Shown one piece after another: positions 53,015 through 61,682 of a stretch of 64,000 nt of DNA. This DNA is from Nocardia flavorosea (GTDB lineage Bacteria > Actinomycetota > Actinomycetes > Mycobacteriales > Mycobacteriaceae): contig NZ_JADLQL010000008.1 of assembly GCF_015477805.1 (NCBI RefSeq), positions 85,953 through 149,952 on the forward strand, in the 5' to 3' direction. Each line of letters begins with the position of its first letter. Position 1 is the stretch's first letter. The notes under the pieces were generated by a model, which was not told the DNA's origin, did not search any database, and saw only the letters and a program-made list of their open reading frames with translations. The translations under genes were made by a program, and so were the position numbers.

Positions 53015-53403
53015 ATGAACCTGAACCGTCCGGAGCCGGCCCAGGGGCTGCTGTACGGCCGCGCCGTCCACACCGACATCCAGCACAGCCACCGCCGCGG
53101 CGCCATCGGATGCACCGCACCCGTCCTCACTCATCCGCGCACCGGCCGCTGGGCCTTCCTCATCCGCGCCGACCTCCCCGACGACACCGCCCTGTTCGCC
53201 GAGATGTTCCGCCACGACATCTGCCCCACCCGCCCCTGCGCCACTATCGTCGTCCTCCCCTCCCCGCCGATATCGACGAACACTTCCGCCGCTGGATACA
53301 ACTGCCCCGCAATCCGTTCCGCCCCTCCGGCCACACCGTCCGCGCCTGCACCGCCTGCACCGGCCGGCTGGCCATCCCCCCCACCCACGGACCACGCCCA
53401 TGA
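53015..53403 (+). pseudogene. Frameshifted copy of the 142-residue module protein
   Basis: The ATG at 53015 follows CAGGAG. The frame reads MNLNRPEPAQGLLYGRAV through IVVLPSP, then sense continues in another frame with ADIDEHFRRWIQLPRNPF to the TGA at 53401-53403. Adding one C to the run at 53262-53265 joins the two parts. The second half aligns with the intact gene at 28804-29232 (FLTGYSP / FLIRADLP, IVALPGP / IVVLPSP, YRRW / FRRW). I infer a decayed paralogue; a sequencing error in the C-run is a possible alternative. Confidence 0.6.
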
Positions 53404-53609
53404 CCTCGCCCCGCCCCGAGGAGCCCGACCTCCACCTCAGCATCCACCTCCACGACCTCCGCCTCGACTACGCCGCCTCCCACACCGCAGCCCACCACTT
53501 TCTCCACGAATAGCGCACCCACCACCACCCCGACGCCGCCGCCATCGTCCCCGGCCCGCCCGCAGGTCTACCCCGCCTCCCCAACGAACGCCTTTATCTA
53601 CACCGCTGA
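53400..53609 (+). pseudogene. Amber-interrupted copy of the 73-residue module protein
   Basis: The ATG overlaps the previous stop (ATGA), as in the intact pair. The frame gives 37 residues (MTSPRPEEPDLHLSIHLHDL to HHFLHE), TAG at 53511-53513, then 31 residues ending GLPRLPNERLYLHR before TGA. It aligns without gaps in the N-terminal part to the intact protein at 28586-28807, whose residue at the TAG position is Trp41 (TGG to TAG). The continued similarity after the TAG shows decay of a longer gene. Confidence 0.65.
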
Positions 53610-53611
53610 GC

Positions 53612-53651
53612 CGAAAGGTTCGGTTTGCCGCTCGTGCCGGTGAGCCTTTCG
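53612..53651 (+). terminator. Hairpin after the decayed module copy
   Basis: CGAAAGGTTC (53612-53621) and GAGCCTTTCG (53642-53651) pair over ten bases with one mismatch, two bases after the TGA of the small pseudogene. No T-run follows. Position fits a terminator of the former two-gene unit. Confidence 0.4.
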
Positions 53652-53895
53652 CGAAGCAGTACGACATTGAGACCCAGCCATAGCCGCAGCCCTGCGTTCG
53701 GAGGGTCGGCATATCGAGGACCTCCACGACATCCATGGTCCAGCAAGGATTGCCGTCGACAGGACCTACCTGGTCACGCAAGGGCAACGTACCCTGGATC
53801 AGATAACTGAAGCAAATGCGCGCGATTGGCGTGAAATAATGAAGTCGCGTCCAGACCGAATCCGTGGCTCCGGGCGCGGATTCAGGAGGTCCACG

Positions 53896-54585
53896 ATGGT
53901 TTCCTCACCAGCCGACGCTCTCGGCCCCCACGCTTCCGGCGTCCGTTCCCTGCTCGTCGAAGTCGTGCGGTCCAGGCACGATCGGTTTGCCGAGGGGCAC
54001 CAGATCTCAGGGTCGCGGTACACGCTCGGATTCAGTACCCAGTGGCGAGACCTGCTGGAGGACTTCCACGAAGCGGCGACGAAAATCGGCTTCCAGTCGT
54101 ACAAGCTGACTCCGGGGGGTCACAAGATCCCGGTTATCAACGGCTGCCTGGTTTACCTCTGGCGCGTCCCGGACAACCCGAATGCGGTGAGCAAGTTCGC
54201 CGCGAGTCCGACACGCAAGGCCGGCTTCGCTGCCGAGCCACCTCCACCGATGCTGTTCGAGCCCCGTTTCGCTGACGTGGTCGAGTCGGCTGAGGACAGT
54301 CGCGCGACGAGCGAGACCGAGGCCATATACGAGACCGTTCACGATACGATGCCGGTCGTACTCGTCATGGTCTGGTCGACTCCCCGTCACTTGCAGTCGA
54401 TCGAGTGGGCAGTCGCCGTGCTGGACGACGCTGATAACGTCCAGCTGAGCGGCCAGGAGTGCATCTGGGAACCGGAGCTCGTCAGTGCTGATGTGGCATC
54501 CGACGTCGAATCGTTCGATAGCGGCACTCCGGTCAGCCCCGTCGTCGAACCGCGCGAACAGGAGGAAACGGATCCGAATGGGTGA
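53896..54585 (+). CDS. Hypothetical protein, partner of an XRE-ImmA/IrrE protein
   Basis: A 229-residue protein. ATG at 53896 lies behind CAGGAGGT. It has no membrane segment and no motif that I know; the middle has TPRHLQSIEWAVAVLDDADN and the N-terminal part a FSTQWRDLLEDFHEAATKIG helix. The C-terminus is acidic. It overlaps the metalloprotease gene by 8 bases, an arrangement typical of a substrate or toxin of the ImmA-type protease. That role is inferred from context only. Confidence 0.6.
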   Translation: MVSSPADALGPHASGVRSLLVEVVRSRHDRFAEGHQISGSRYTLGFSTQWRDLLEDFHEAATKIGFQSYKLTPGGHKIPVINGCLVYLWRVPDNPNAVSKFAASPTRKAGFAAEPPPPMLFEPRFADVVESAEDSRATSETEAIYETVHDTMPVVLVMVWSTPRHLQSIEWAVAVLDDADNVQLSGQECIWEPELVSADVASDVESFDSGTPVSPVVEPREQEETDPNG

Positions 54586-55699
54586 CGACACCCCGAGTCT
54601 GTTCGCCCCGGCCGGCTCCGGGCAGATGCACGGTCGCTTCGAGCCCGCGCGGCTGACCCAGGCCCGTGTCTTCCGCTCGATAACCAAGTCGGACTTGGCC
54701 GGCCAGGTAGGCGTGTCGGCCGCCGCGATCGGCCAGTACGAGGCCGGAGTCAACGCGCCCCGTCACGACGTGCTCGAACTCCTGGCGAAGGTTCTGGAGG
54801 TTCGTCCGAGCTTTTTCTCTATCGGACGCCCTCTGGTCCGCATCGACGCCGTGAACGCGCACTTCCGAAGCTTGCGGTCGGCGCGCGTGAGCGACCGCCA
54901 GAAAGCACTGGCTACGGCGACGCTCGTGTGGGAACTGACGTTCGCGTTGGAGCGGCATGTCAAGCTCCCCGCAGCGGACCTCCCCGTGGTCCGGCCCGGC
55001 ACTTCACCGGCGGAGGCCGCTGCGCTCCTTCGCCGACACTGGAGCCTGCCCGACGGTCCGGTCAAGCACTTGGTCGCTACGGCCGAATCCCGCGGCATCG
55101 TCGTGGCGGTGCGCCCACTCGGTGAGATCGACGCGGTGGACGCCTTCTCGGCCCTGCTCGTGGACCGACCCATCATCGTGACAACGCCACGGCGGACCGA
55201 AAACGTGTTCAAGCATCGGTTCTCGATCGCGCATGAAATCGGCCATCTCCTGCTGCACCCCGGCCCCGGTGAGCACGGTGTAACCATCGAGAAGGAGGCC
55301 GACGAGTTCGCCGCTGCGTTCCTCACCCCGGCGGCCTCGATGGATGCTGTCCTCCCACAGCGCCTCGACTTGGCTGCCCTCGATCGGCTGGGCAGGACGT
55401 GGGGTGTCTCGCCGCATTCACTGGTTCGCAGGATGGTCGAGCGCGGGCGCACCACCGAGTCATCGGCCCGGCGGGCCTACCAGCGCCTCACAATGGTCAA
55501 CAACCCGCATGCCGACCCATCGAGCGCGTACCCGGGAGAGGTACCGACGCTTCTGAAGAAGGCCGCGGAGCTCGCAGGAAACCACGGCGCTGGTATCCCC
55601 GCCCTCGCCGAAGCTCTCAGGATCAGCCCGGGCCAAGTCCGCGACATACTCGGCGAGGCCGATCAGCGGCCAGTCCTGCGCCTCGTCGGTAGCGAATAG
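54578..55699 (+). CDS. XRE HTH + ImmA/IrrE metallopeptidase
   Basis: A 373-residue protein with GGAGG upstream of the ATG at 54578. The N-terminal HTH (about residues 28-85: DLAGQVGVSAAAIGQYEAGVN) is followed by the ImmA/IrrE-type zinc peptidase signature HEIGHLLLHP (His219, Glu220, His223) with EADEFAAAFLTP providing the third ligand region. In phages and ICEs, ImmA cleaves a repressor; XRE-ImmA fusions often regulate toxin-antitoxin or mobile elements. Downstream 465 bases have no gene. Confidence 0.9.
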   Translation: MGDDTPSLFAPAGSGQMHGRFEPARLTQARVFRSITKSDLAGQVGVSAAAIGQYEAGVNAPRHDVLELLAKVLEVRPSFFSIGRPLVRIDAVNAHFRSLRSARVSDRQKALATATLVWELTFALERHVKLPAADLPVVRPGTSPAEAAALLRRHWSLPDGPVKHLVATAESRGIVVAVRPLGEIDAVDAFSALLVDRPIIVTTPRRTENVFKHRFSIAHEIGHLLLHPGPGEHGVTIEKEADEFAAAFLTPAASMDAVLPQRLDLAALDRLGRTWGVSPHSLVRRMVERGRTTESSARRAYQRLTMVNNPHADPSSAYPGEVPTLLKKAAELAGNHGAGIPALAEALRISPGQVRDILGEADQRPVLRLVGSE

Positions 55700-56164
55700 C
55701 GGTCGGCCCGGATGCCTTCGGATAGCGGGAAACCGAAGGTATCGAAGTGCCCGTCCGGACTGGGAATCCCTGACCACAGCCAAGTCCAGCCCGCACTCGA
55801 GCGCCGGGCACAGGCCGGGGAACCCTGAGCTTCGGAGTCCGCTTCGGGTCAGCGTACGAATGGCTTACCGTACTCCCGCGCGACGACCAACCGGACGATT
55901 TCCTGCAGTCTCAGGTAGCATCGACCGTCAATCGGGCTAGTCGAGCAGTATCACTGCGCATGCCACCGACGCGGGCACGAAGAGCTTCCACACAAGCTAC
56001 CAAAGAGGTACATTACCTGCAGTTATGGTCAGCTATCGAGGTGATTTGGTCCAGATTTCACAAACAGGTCTAGTGCAGATACTGACAACTGACATTACGA
56101 CTGAGTTGATGCGTTGCTATAGAGTCGGCGGCATCGAATCCGAGACCCCACCCAGTGAGGCGTT
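55700..56164 (+). other. Intergenic region without a recognisable gene
   Basis: 465 bases with stop codons in all frames and no ribosome binding sites. The right half (55990-56100) is AT-richer than the flanks and contains AGGTA-CAT-TACCT, a small palindrome, and a run of ACTGACA repeats just before 56100. These may be a promoter or regulator site for the methylase unit that follows. Confidence 0.35.
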
Positions 56165-56464
56165 ATGTCCGTAGAACCAGATCCGGCGACCAACCTCCCG
56201 GCAACGTCGGCGCCGACCGGAGGGTCTGAGGCGTCGCACAGCGATACCGAGACCTGTCCCCGATGCCGGACCGCCACATGTCTCGCGCATGTCCGGATCA
56301 CCGATAAACCAGATACCTGGATCGACGTCGTAGACCGCTTCTTCACGAGGTTCAGCAGCGAGCACTGGGGATGGAAGAAAACCCTACAGCTGTTGGCCCT
56401 CATAGGCGGTCTGCTCTGGATGGCGGTGATCGCGCACAATTTCCTGTCCTGGCCCTTCCGGTAA
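56165..56464 (+). CDS. Small tail-anchored membrane protein with a Cys cluster
   Basis: A 99-residue protein with a polar N-terminus, a CPRCRTATC cluster (possible zinc site, about residues 31-39) and one hydrophobic C-terminal helix (LQLLALIGGLLWMAVIAHNFL). It would sit in the membrane with the Cys-rich part in the cytoplasm. It lies 56 bases upstream of the M.S-fusion methylase, on the same strand. No known family. Confidence 0.5.
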   Translation: MSVEPDPATNLPATSAPTGGSEASHSDTETCPRCRTATCLAHVRITDKPDTWIDVVDRFFTRFSSEHWGWKKTLQLLALIGGLLWMAVIAHNFLSWPFR

Positions 56465-56520
56465 CCCACCGGAGTCGACGCCCACCGGCTTCCCCGAACA
56501 ACCGCCGAGCACGAGGACTC

Positions 56521-58848
56521 ATGACAACGCCGACCTGGAACTTCACCACAATCCACCTGCGACTTTCCGAGATTGCCGAGAAGATCGGCGTAAGCACCGC
56601 GACCTGCAGTAACTGGCGCAGGCGCCATCCGGACTTTCCCACCCCTGATGAATCCGGCAGTTACGCGTCCGACGCCGTCATTGACTGGCTCGGCAAACGG
56701 CCGATACCCGCGGCCTACCGCACTCCCGCGGAACTCGACGGCGCAACCTACGGTGACCGGTTGCAACGTGCGCTCGGCGAAGGCGTTCCCACGCGAACCT
56801 GCCGCGATGCCGGGGACGGGCAAGCGAATCAAGCCGCGCGCCAGTTTCTTTGCACCGGGCTGCCCAGGCGTTTCCGGGATGCCGGTATAAGCGATATCGA
56901 CTACCTCGATGCCGGTCTACTGCTCGTGTTCACCTGGATCTGCTCCGAACAGCATTGGCAGCGCCTCACCGACGAAATCCAGCCACACGCAAGCGCCGAT
57001 CGTCCGACCGTGCTGCTGGGCGTCGTCGCGGAAGCCGTTGATGCCGCACTGCGTTTGCACGGACTGCCGGTCGGGGCCGCGGAAGTCTTCCGCAGATTGC
57101 GGAAAGCCCGGACATCCGACGTTATCGCCCTGATCGACAACGCAAGCCGAGCCGGGAAGCCCGGCTTCGACAGGCTGCTCGATCAACTCCCGAAGGCTCA
57201 ACCCGCCACCAGCCACGACTACCGCACGCCTGCGGAAGTCGCGAAACTCATGGCAAGGTGCGTTACGCCGCCCGGGAACTCGGTGAACACCGTCCTCGAC
57301 CCCTACACACGCCTGGGCGAACTACCGTTGGCAGTTCTGGGGCGAAAAGGGGCAACGCCGGTACAGTTGCGGGCGATCGGCCGCCGAACCGATGCCGCAC
57401 GCCGTGCCGGCCTGAACCTCGCCGTGCACGGCTGTGTTTCCGATATACAAGTCGAAGACAAATTGCCCTGGCAGTATCGCCTCCGCGGACCTTACGACGC
57501 CGTCGTGGCAAACCCGCCGTTCAACGAGACCTTTCTGGACAGCTCGGCCACCACTTGGCCGTTCCCAACTCCTCCACACAGCGGAAATCTCGCTTGGGTT
57601 CACACGGCGGTCAAGGTCCTCGCCGCGAAAGGAAGAGCGGCAGTACTGCTGCCTGCGGCGGCAGGCGGCACCAACAATCGGTACGAGCGCGAGAACAGGA
57701 AGGAGATGCTCGAACAAGGCGCCGTTCACGCCGTCATCCGGCTTCCGGCGCAGATCTTCCCGGCCTCCTCGGTAGATGCCGCTATCTGGGTGCTGCGTCC
57801 CCCGTCGAAAACGCCACGCCCAGTTGTCTTCGCCGACGTTCGTTCGATGCTGCAGGCCACTCCCGGCTCTATGCCGCGGCTGGCCGACACGGCACAGATC
57901 GCCGAACTCGTCAATACCCCAGAAGGGTTGAAGGAAGGCATTGCGGCTGTCGTCGAACACGGCGGACGTGCGATCTCGGTTCCCATCGAGACGATCCGTG
58001 AAGCCCAGCACTCACTGGTTCCCGATGACTACCTGCAGTCGGCACCCACAGATGCTGACGCCCGCTGGCAGACGATCGGCCGGTACACCACCGCGATGGC
58101 GCGGGCGATCGAGGCGATCGACTCCTCGACCAGGGCACCCTTTCACCCGCCTATCTCTCGTGCCCGAACCAGTCCACGAGCGCTGGATGTGTTACCCGCC
58201 GAGGGCAAATGGTTCCGGGCACGGCTTTCCGACCTATGTGAAATCAAGGCCGGGCCCTCCAACACCTATGGCATCAAATACGGACCGGATTCAGCATTTC
58301 AAGTGTTGAAAGCCAGGCATATCTATTCCCGCCGACTAGAAGTCCCCGAGAACGACGACAGTCGGATATCCCCGCAGATGGCGAAGCGCCTCGCCCATTT
58401 CGAGGTACACAAGAACGACATCCTCTTTGTCCGCGTCGGTCAGGTCGGCGATGCGGCGCTCGTGACAGACATGCACCACCAGGCTTACTTCGCCACCAAC
58501 GTAATCCGACTGCGGATCAAGAATCATGATGCACTGGCCCCGGAGTACCTCTTGGAATGGCTCCTATCCGACGATATTCGACTCCGCATCCGGTCCCGGG
58601 CCGCAGTCAACTCCGTTCCGTCGATCAGCACCGGCGACCTCGGCCGGTTCGAGATCGAATATCCGCCAACCGAACAGCAGCGAGCTATCGCCACTGTGCT
58701 GCAAGAATGCGACCGTCGAGCACAGGCGTACCAAGATGCAGCGACACAATGCGCGGCCTACCGAACCGCGGTGGCCGCTGGGCTTCTGTCCGGCGCGGCC
58801 AAAGTCGACCGCCGGAATATATCTGAACAGTTATACCTGTTCAAGTAG
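56521..58848 (+). CDS. N-6 DNA methylase fused to a specificity domain (M.S fusion) with HTH
   Basis: A 775-residue protein. Residues ~15-65 form an excisionase-type HTH (LSEIAEKIGVSTATCSNWRRR). The central ~150-480 region is HsdM-like: the catalytic motif IV NPPF is at 331-334, but motif I reads DPYTRLGEL at 260 instead of DPACGSGxF, so SAM binding may be altered. The last ~200 residues are one HsdS-type target recognition domain (DILFVRVGQVGDAALV, GRFEIEYPPTEQQRAI). No restriction subunit is adjacent. It is probably an orphan or type IIG/I-derived methylase with a modified cofactor site. Confidence 0.8.
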   Translation: MTTPTWNFTTIHLRLSEIAEKIGVSTATCSNWRRRHPDFPTPDESGSYASDAVIDWLGKRPIPAAYRTPAELDGATYGDRLQRALGEGVPTRTCRDAGDGQANQAARQFLCTGLPRRFRDAGISDIDYLDAGLLLVFTWICSEQHWQRLTDEIQPHASADRPTVLLGVVAEAVDAALRLHGLPVGAAEVFRRLRKARTSDVIALIDNASRAGKPGFDRLLDQLPKAQPATSHDYRTPAEVAKLMARCVTPPGNSVNTVLDPYTRLGELPLAVLGRKGATPVQLRAIGRRTDAARRAGLNLAVHGCVSDIQVEDKLPWQYRLRGPYDAVVANPPFNETFLDSSATTWPFPTPPHSGNLAWVHTAVKVLAAKGRAAVLLPAAAGGTNNRYERENRKEMLEQGAVHAVIRLPAQIFPASSVDAAIWVLRPPSKTPRPVVFADVRSMLQATPGSMPRLADTAQIAELVNTPEGLKEGIAAVVEHGGRAISVPIETIREAQHSLVPDDYLQSAPTDADARWQTIGRYTTAMARAIEAIDSSTRAPFHPPISRARTSPRALDVLPAEGKWFRARLSDLCEIKAGPSNTYGIKYGPDSAFQVLKARHIYSRRLEVPENDDSRISPQMAKRLAHFEVHKNDILFVRVGQVGDAALVTDMHHQAYFATNVIRLRIKNHDALAPEYLLEWLLSDDIRLRIRSRAAVNSVPSISTGDLGRFEIEYPPTEQQRAIATVLQECDRRAQAYQDAATQCAAYRTAVAAGLLSGAAKVDRRNISEQLYLFK

Positions 58849-58853
58849 ATTCC

Positions 58854-58962
58854 GCCCACTGCGGTGAGGTTCGGAGGTGAGCCTCGGGGGTTACCGTCGG
58901 ATGACGGACCCCGAGGCTCATGCTGTGCGCCTCCCCCACCGGGACCTGGTGATGGGCGCCCA
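58854..58962. repeat. Copy 2 of a dispersed ~110-bp hairpin element
   Basis: It starts six bases after the M.S fusion stop. GAGCCTCGGGG (58879-58889) and CCCCGAGGCTC (58909-58919) form a perfect 11-bp stem, and CCGTC (58894-58898) with GACGG (58903-58907) an inner stem around GGAT. Flanks and loop match copy 1 at 49092. It could act as a terminator for the gene it follows. Confidence 0.6.
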
Positions 58963-59079
58963 CGCGACAGCATGACGTGGTCGGCAGACAGAAGTTGACC
59001 ACCGCGACCGGACCGAATCGGGCGTATTGAGAAGCCGCCTCGGCATCCCCGGAAAGTACGCTGCCCGAAGTACCGACGA

Positions 59080-59628
59080 TCAGACGGGAAGTGCGCGAAG
59101 AAGAACGTCGAATGTAGGCGCCCCATCCCAGCCGGGACGCTGCACGCCGACCCGGTACCAACCCCATCGCCGATACCGTGCGTAGGCCCGCTCGTTACCA
59201 GGATCCACCAACAGCGTCGCCCGCGTCTCCTGCCGAGTACCCAGCAGTTCGTCATGCAGCTTTCGCGCGTAACCCTGGCCGGTGTGCTCGGGTACCACCA
59301 TGATCTCCGACAGCCCGAAGGTCCGGGTCTCGTCCTCCCGGGTGAATTCTGGATCGTCTTCGTCGAGCTGCAATCCGTCCCAGCCGGCGGTGTTCTCGCC
59401 GAGCGGCCAGCCCCATGCCTGCCCTATCGGTTCCCCGTGTAGGTACAGCACCACCAGGTCGAAGCCCGGCGCGCGGAGATAAGCGTCGAACCGATTCATC
59501 GACGCCTCCAGCGATTCGAACGGATCGCCGGTCGCGATCGCCTCCGCGTAGGCGCGCGCGTAGACGTCCTGGACCGTGTCGCGCATTTCGCGCGCACCGC
59601 TGTGATCGAAACGGCGGAATTCAATCAA
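59080..59628 (-). CDS. GNAT-family N-acetyltransferase
   Basis: A 182-residue protein. It has the acetyl-CoA-binding loop VPEHTGQGYARKLHDEL (consensus Q/RxxGxG/A) after the strand LSEIMVV, and NERAYARYRRWGWYRVG near the C-terminus, typical of GNAT motif B. The substrate amine is unknown. Its start overlaps the XRE gene upstream by 8 bases, so it is co-expressed with it. Confidence 0.88.
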   Translation of the reverse strand: MIEFRRFDHSGAREMRDTVQDVYARAYAEAIATGDPFESLEASMNRFDAYLRAPGFDLVVLYLHGEPIGQAWGWPLGENTAGWDGLQLDEDDPEFTREDETRTFGLSEIMVVPEHTGQGYARKLHDELLGTRQETRATLLVDPGNERAYARYRRWGWYRVGVQRPGWDGAPTFDVLLRALPV

Positions 59629-60916
59629 CCGAAGCCCCCTTGGAGGAAGCGAGTGCGTCGAATCGATCTCGGAACTCCTTGCCTTCAGAAGCCGTGTCGG
59701 CCAGCTGCCGCACCGGCTTCAGCGCGCTGAGCGCCCGGGGCGATGCAAGCCACCTTTCCAGCGCCTCAAGCACCGAGTTACCCACTTCGACCGCCGACCT
59801 CGTGTCGCCGGTACGGGCGAGCGCCGCTGACCACCAGGCCGACGCGTGCACGGTATTACCAGCGCTTGCCGGCTCGCCAGCAACGACTTCGTGCAGGACG
59901 AGTGCTCGGCTGTGGTTTCCGATGTCAGTGCAGGCCCGCGCTTCATGGAATCGGATTTCGGAATGGTCGACGAACTGGAGCCATGGAACGCACTCTCCCA
60001 CCGGCTCATGCTCGGCTGCGTTGTCCATTTCCCGCCATGCCGCTGACATGGCTCGCTCCACACTTGGCCGATCACCGGCCGTGCCGTAGGCCGCTGCTTC
60101 GCGGGCGGCGATCAGCGCGTGTACCCGTCCCGCGGGCCGCCTCCGTACCAGGTCCGCGGCCCGGCGTGTCAGCGCGAGTGCGTAGGAGGGCGATGCATGA
60201 CCGCTGCGTGCCGAGCTGATGGATTGCAGAGCAGCATTCATGCAGGCGTGGACAGCCAGATCGTCATCTTCGGCCATGGACGCCAGCGAAAGCGCATCGG
60301 AATAGCACCTCCGCGCCAACTGAACTCGATCCGCGTCGTATGCGAGCCAGCCGGTTTCCACGGCCAGCGCCCCTACGGCGGACATCCACGCTCGACCAGT
60401 CGCAGCGTCAAACACGCTACTGTGCAGCAAGCTCTGGCTACGTTCCAACGTGTCCACGGCGGAGGGCAGTAGGCCCGCTCCGCCGACAGCCTGATCGGCG
60501 GCTTCCAGCTCCGCCGTGAATACGTTCAGACGTTCGACGTCGGCCATACCGATCCGGGAGTGGCTGGCCGTCGGCAATGTCGCGGCGGTAAGCGCTGCGG
60601 CTTTGCCGAATTCGCGGCGGTTCACGTCTGCCTCATCGTCAATACTTCCAGGGGTTGGATGTCCTTGCGCTGATGGCCGCGCGGACGATACAGCGAGCGC
60701 AAATCGGCGCATCGCCTCAGGGCTCAGCTTGGCGAGCCAACTATCGAGGTCGGCGGCACGTTGCCCGCGCACCGGCCGCGATTCGGTGGCACGTTCCCAT
60801 TTTCGCACGGTCGCAACAGACCACCCGATCTGTTCGGCGAACTGCTCCTGGGTCATCCGCAACGCCGCGTCACGCAGCGCCCGCACCTCGACCCTTGTCC
60901 AAGCCTCCACGATCAC
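59621..60916 (-). CDS. XRE-type HTH protein with helical repeat domain
   Basis: A 431-residue protein. GTG at 60916 has an AGGGGG site; a longer start exists. The HTH (about residues 5-60) includes MTQEQFAEQIGWSVATVRKWERATES. A VNRREFGKAAALTAATLP hinge follows, and then about 290 residues of helical, TPR-like repeats with recurrent Trp/Ala (WLAYDADRVQLARRCYSDAL). This layout is common among Streptomyces and Nocardia XRE regulators that couple to small target genes. It is divergent from the tiny gene cluster at 61124. Confidence 0.85.
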   Translation of the reverse strand: MIVEAWTRVEVRALRDAALRMTQEQFAEQIGWSVATVRKWERATESRPVRGQRAADLDSWLAKLSPEAMRRFALAVSSARPSAQGHPTPGSIDDEADVNRREFGKAAALTAATLPTASHSRIGMADVERLNVFTAELEAADQAVGGAGLLPSAVDTLERSQSLLHSSVFDAATGRAWMSAVGALAVETGWLAYDADRVQLARRCYSDALSLASMAEDDDLAVHACMNAALQSISSARSGHASPSYALALTRRAADLVRRRPAGRVHALIAAREAAAYGTAGDRPSVERAMSAAWREMDNAAEHEPVGECVPWLQFVDHSEIRFHEARACTDIGNHSRALVLHEVVAGEPASAGNTVHASAWWSAALARTGDTRSAVEVGNSVLEALERWLASPRALSALKPVRQLADTASEGKEFRDRFDALASSKGASVD

Positions 60917-61123
60917 GCGAAACCCCCTGTCGCTGCGCACTTAGCGGAAGCGTAGCGGTTCTCTATGACTGCTGTCCCTGGGACCGCGAACACCGGTCGA
61001 TGAGGCTTGATCCAGCCCCGGCGCCGGGTCGAACCATCAGGCCGGCCAGCACCTTACGAGGCCGCCGACCACGGAATTCCTCGGCGCCGGGTGCACGCCA
61101 TGACACCCCACCCAGGAGGCACT

Positions 61124-61303
61124 GTGCGCGAACGACCACCTCTGCCCAAGCGACCGGCGCGAAACCGGGCGTTGGAAGCGACCGTCCGGCTGTTGCGCGA
61201 CCAATACTGCACCGATACAGCAACATTGGAACGGGTGGCGGCCGGGCTCCGCGCGGGACGCGATGTCCCGGACCCCGCCACCGATGCCGATATCGCGCCA
61301 TGA
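61124..61303 (+). CDS. Tiny hypothetical protein, first of a coupled cascade
   Basis: A 59-residue basic protein. GTG at 61124 has AGGAGG three to eight bases upstream. It contains ARNRALEATVRLLRDQYCTD and ends DIAP. The stop overlaps the next ATG (ATGA). Divergent from the XRE/helical repeat regulator, so probably its target. No family known. Confidence 0.5.
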   Translation: MRERPPLPKRPARNRALEATVRLLRDQYCTDTATLERVAAGLRAGRDVPDPATDADIAP

Positions 61304-61602
61304 GCCACTCGATCGCGTTCGGCTGGATCGACCACGACATCAGCCGAGCACCCGAGACCGACCGCGACCACGTACACCGCCTCGCCGACCGACTCGGCTA
61401 CCACCTCGTATGGCCCGGCGAACACTCGGTGCTACGCGTGGCCGACCAGGCACGCAACGCCGGCGCCGACCTGGTGATCCTGCCCGCACCCGACCACCTC
61501 GGCCCGCACGAACTCGACGCCGTACTGGACATTTGCGATGTGGAAACCGTGCTACCGCGTCTCAGCTTCCCACGCTGGACCTCCACGCAGGACACACGAT
61601 GA
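61300..61602 (+). CDS. Small protein resembling the recombinase/resolvase N-terminal fold
   Basis: A 100-residue protein coupled at an ATGA. It has alternating strand-helix sequence (HRLADRLGYHLVWPG, ADLVILPAPDHLGPHEL, AVLDICDVETVLP) resembling the serine-recombinase catalytic fold as found in actinobacterial hypothetical proteins. The catalytic Ser near the N-terminus is not clear. It probably is not a working recombinase. Start chosen by the overlap. Confidence 0.55.
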   Translation: MSHSIAFGWIDHDISRAPETDRDHVHRLADRLGYHLVWPGEHSVLRVADQARNAGADLVILPAPDHLGPHELDAVLDICDVETVLPRLSFPRWTSTQDTR

Positions 61603-61682
61603 GCGCCCTGGTAGTGGTCGGTTTCGCCATCGCGATCGGACTACCGCTGCTGGTGATCGCGGCGACAATTTGGTGGCCGTAA
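61599..61682 (+). CDS. 27-residue single-helix membrane peptide
   Basis: A short frame, ATGA-coupled to the gene before, encoding a helix of the type GFAIAIGLPLLVIAATIWW with only two polar residues ahead of it. It is short but has the coupling expected of real genes here. The stop TAA shares its last base with the ATG of the next frame. Function unknown; a membrane regulator or toxin-like peptide are options. Confidence 0.4.
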   Translation: MSALVVVGFAIAIGLPLLVIAATIWWP

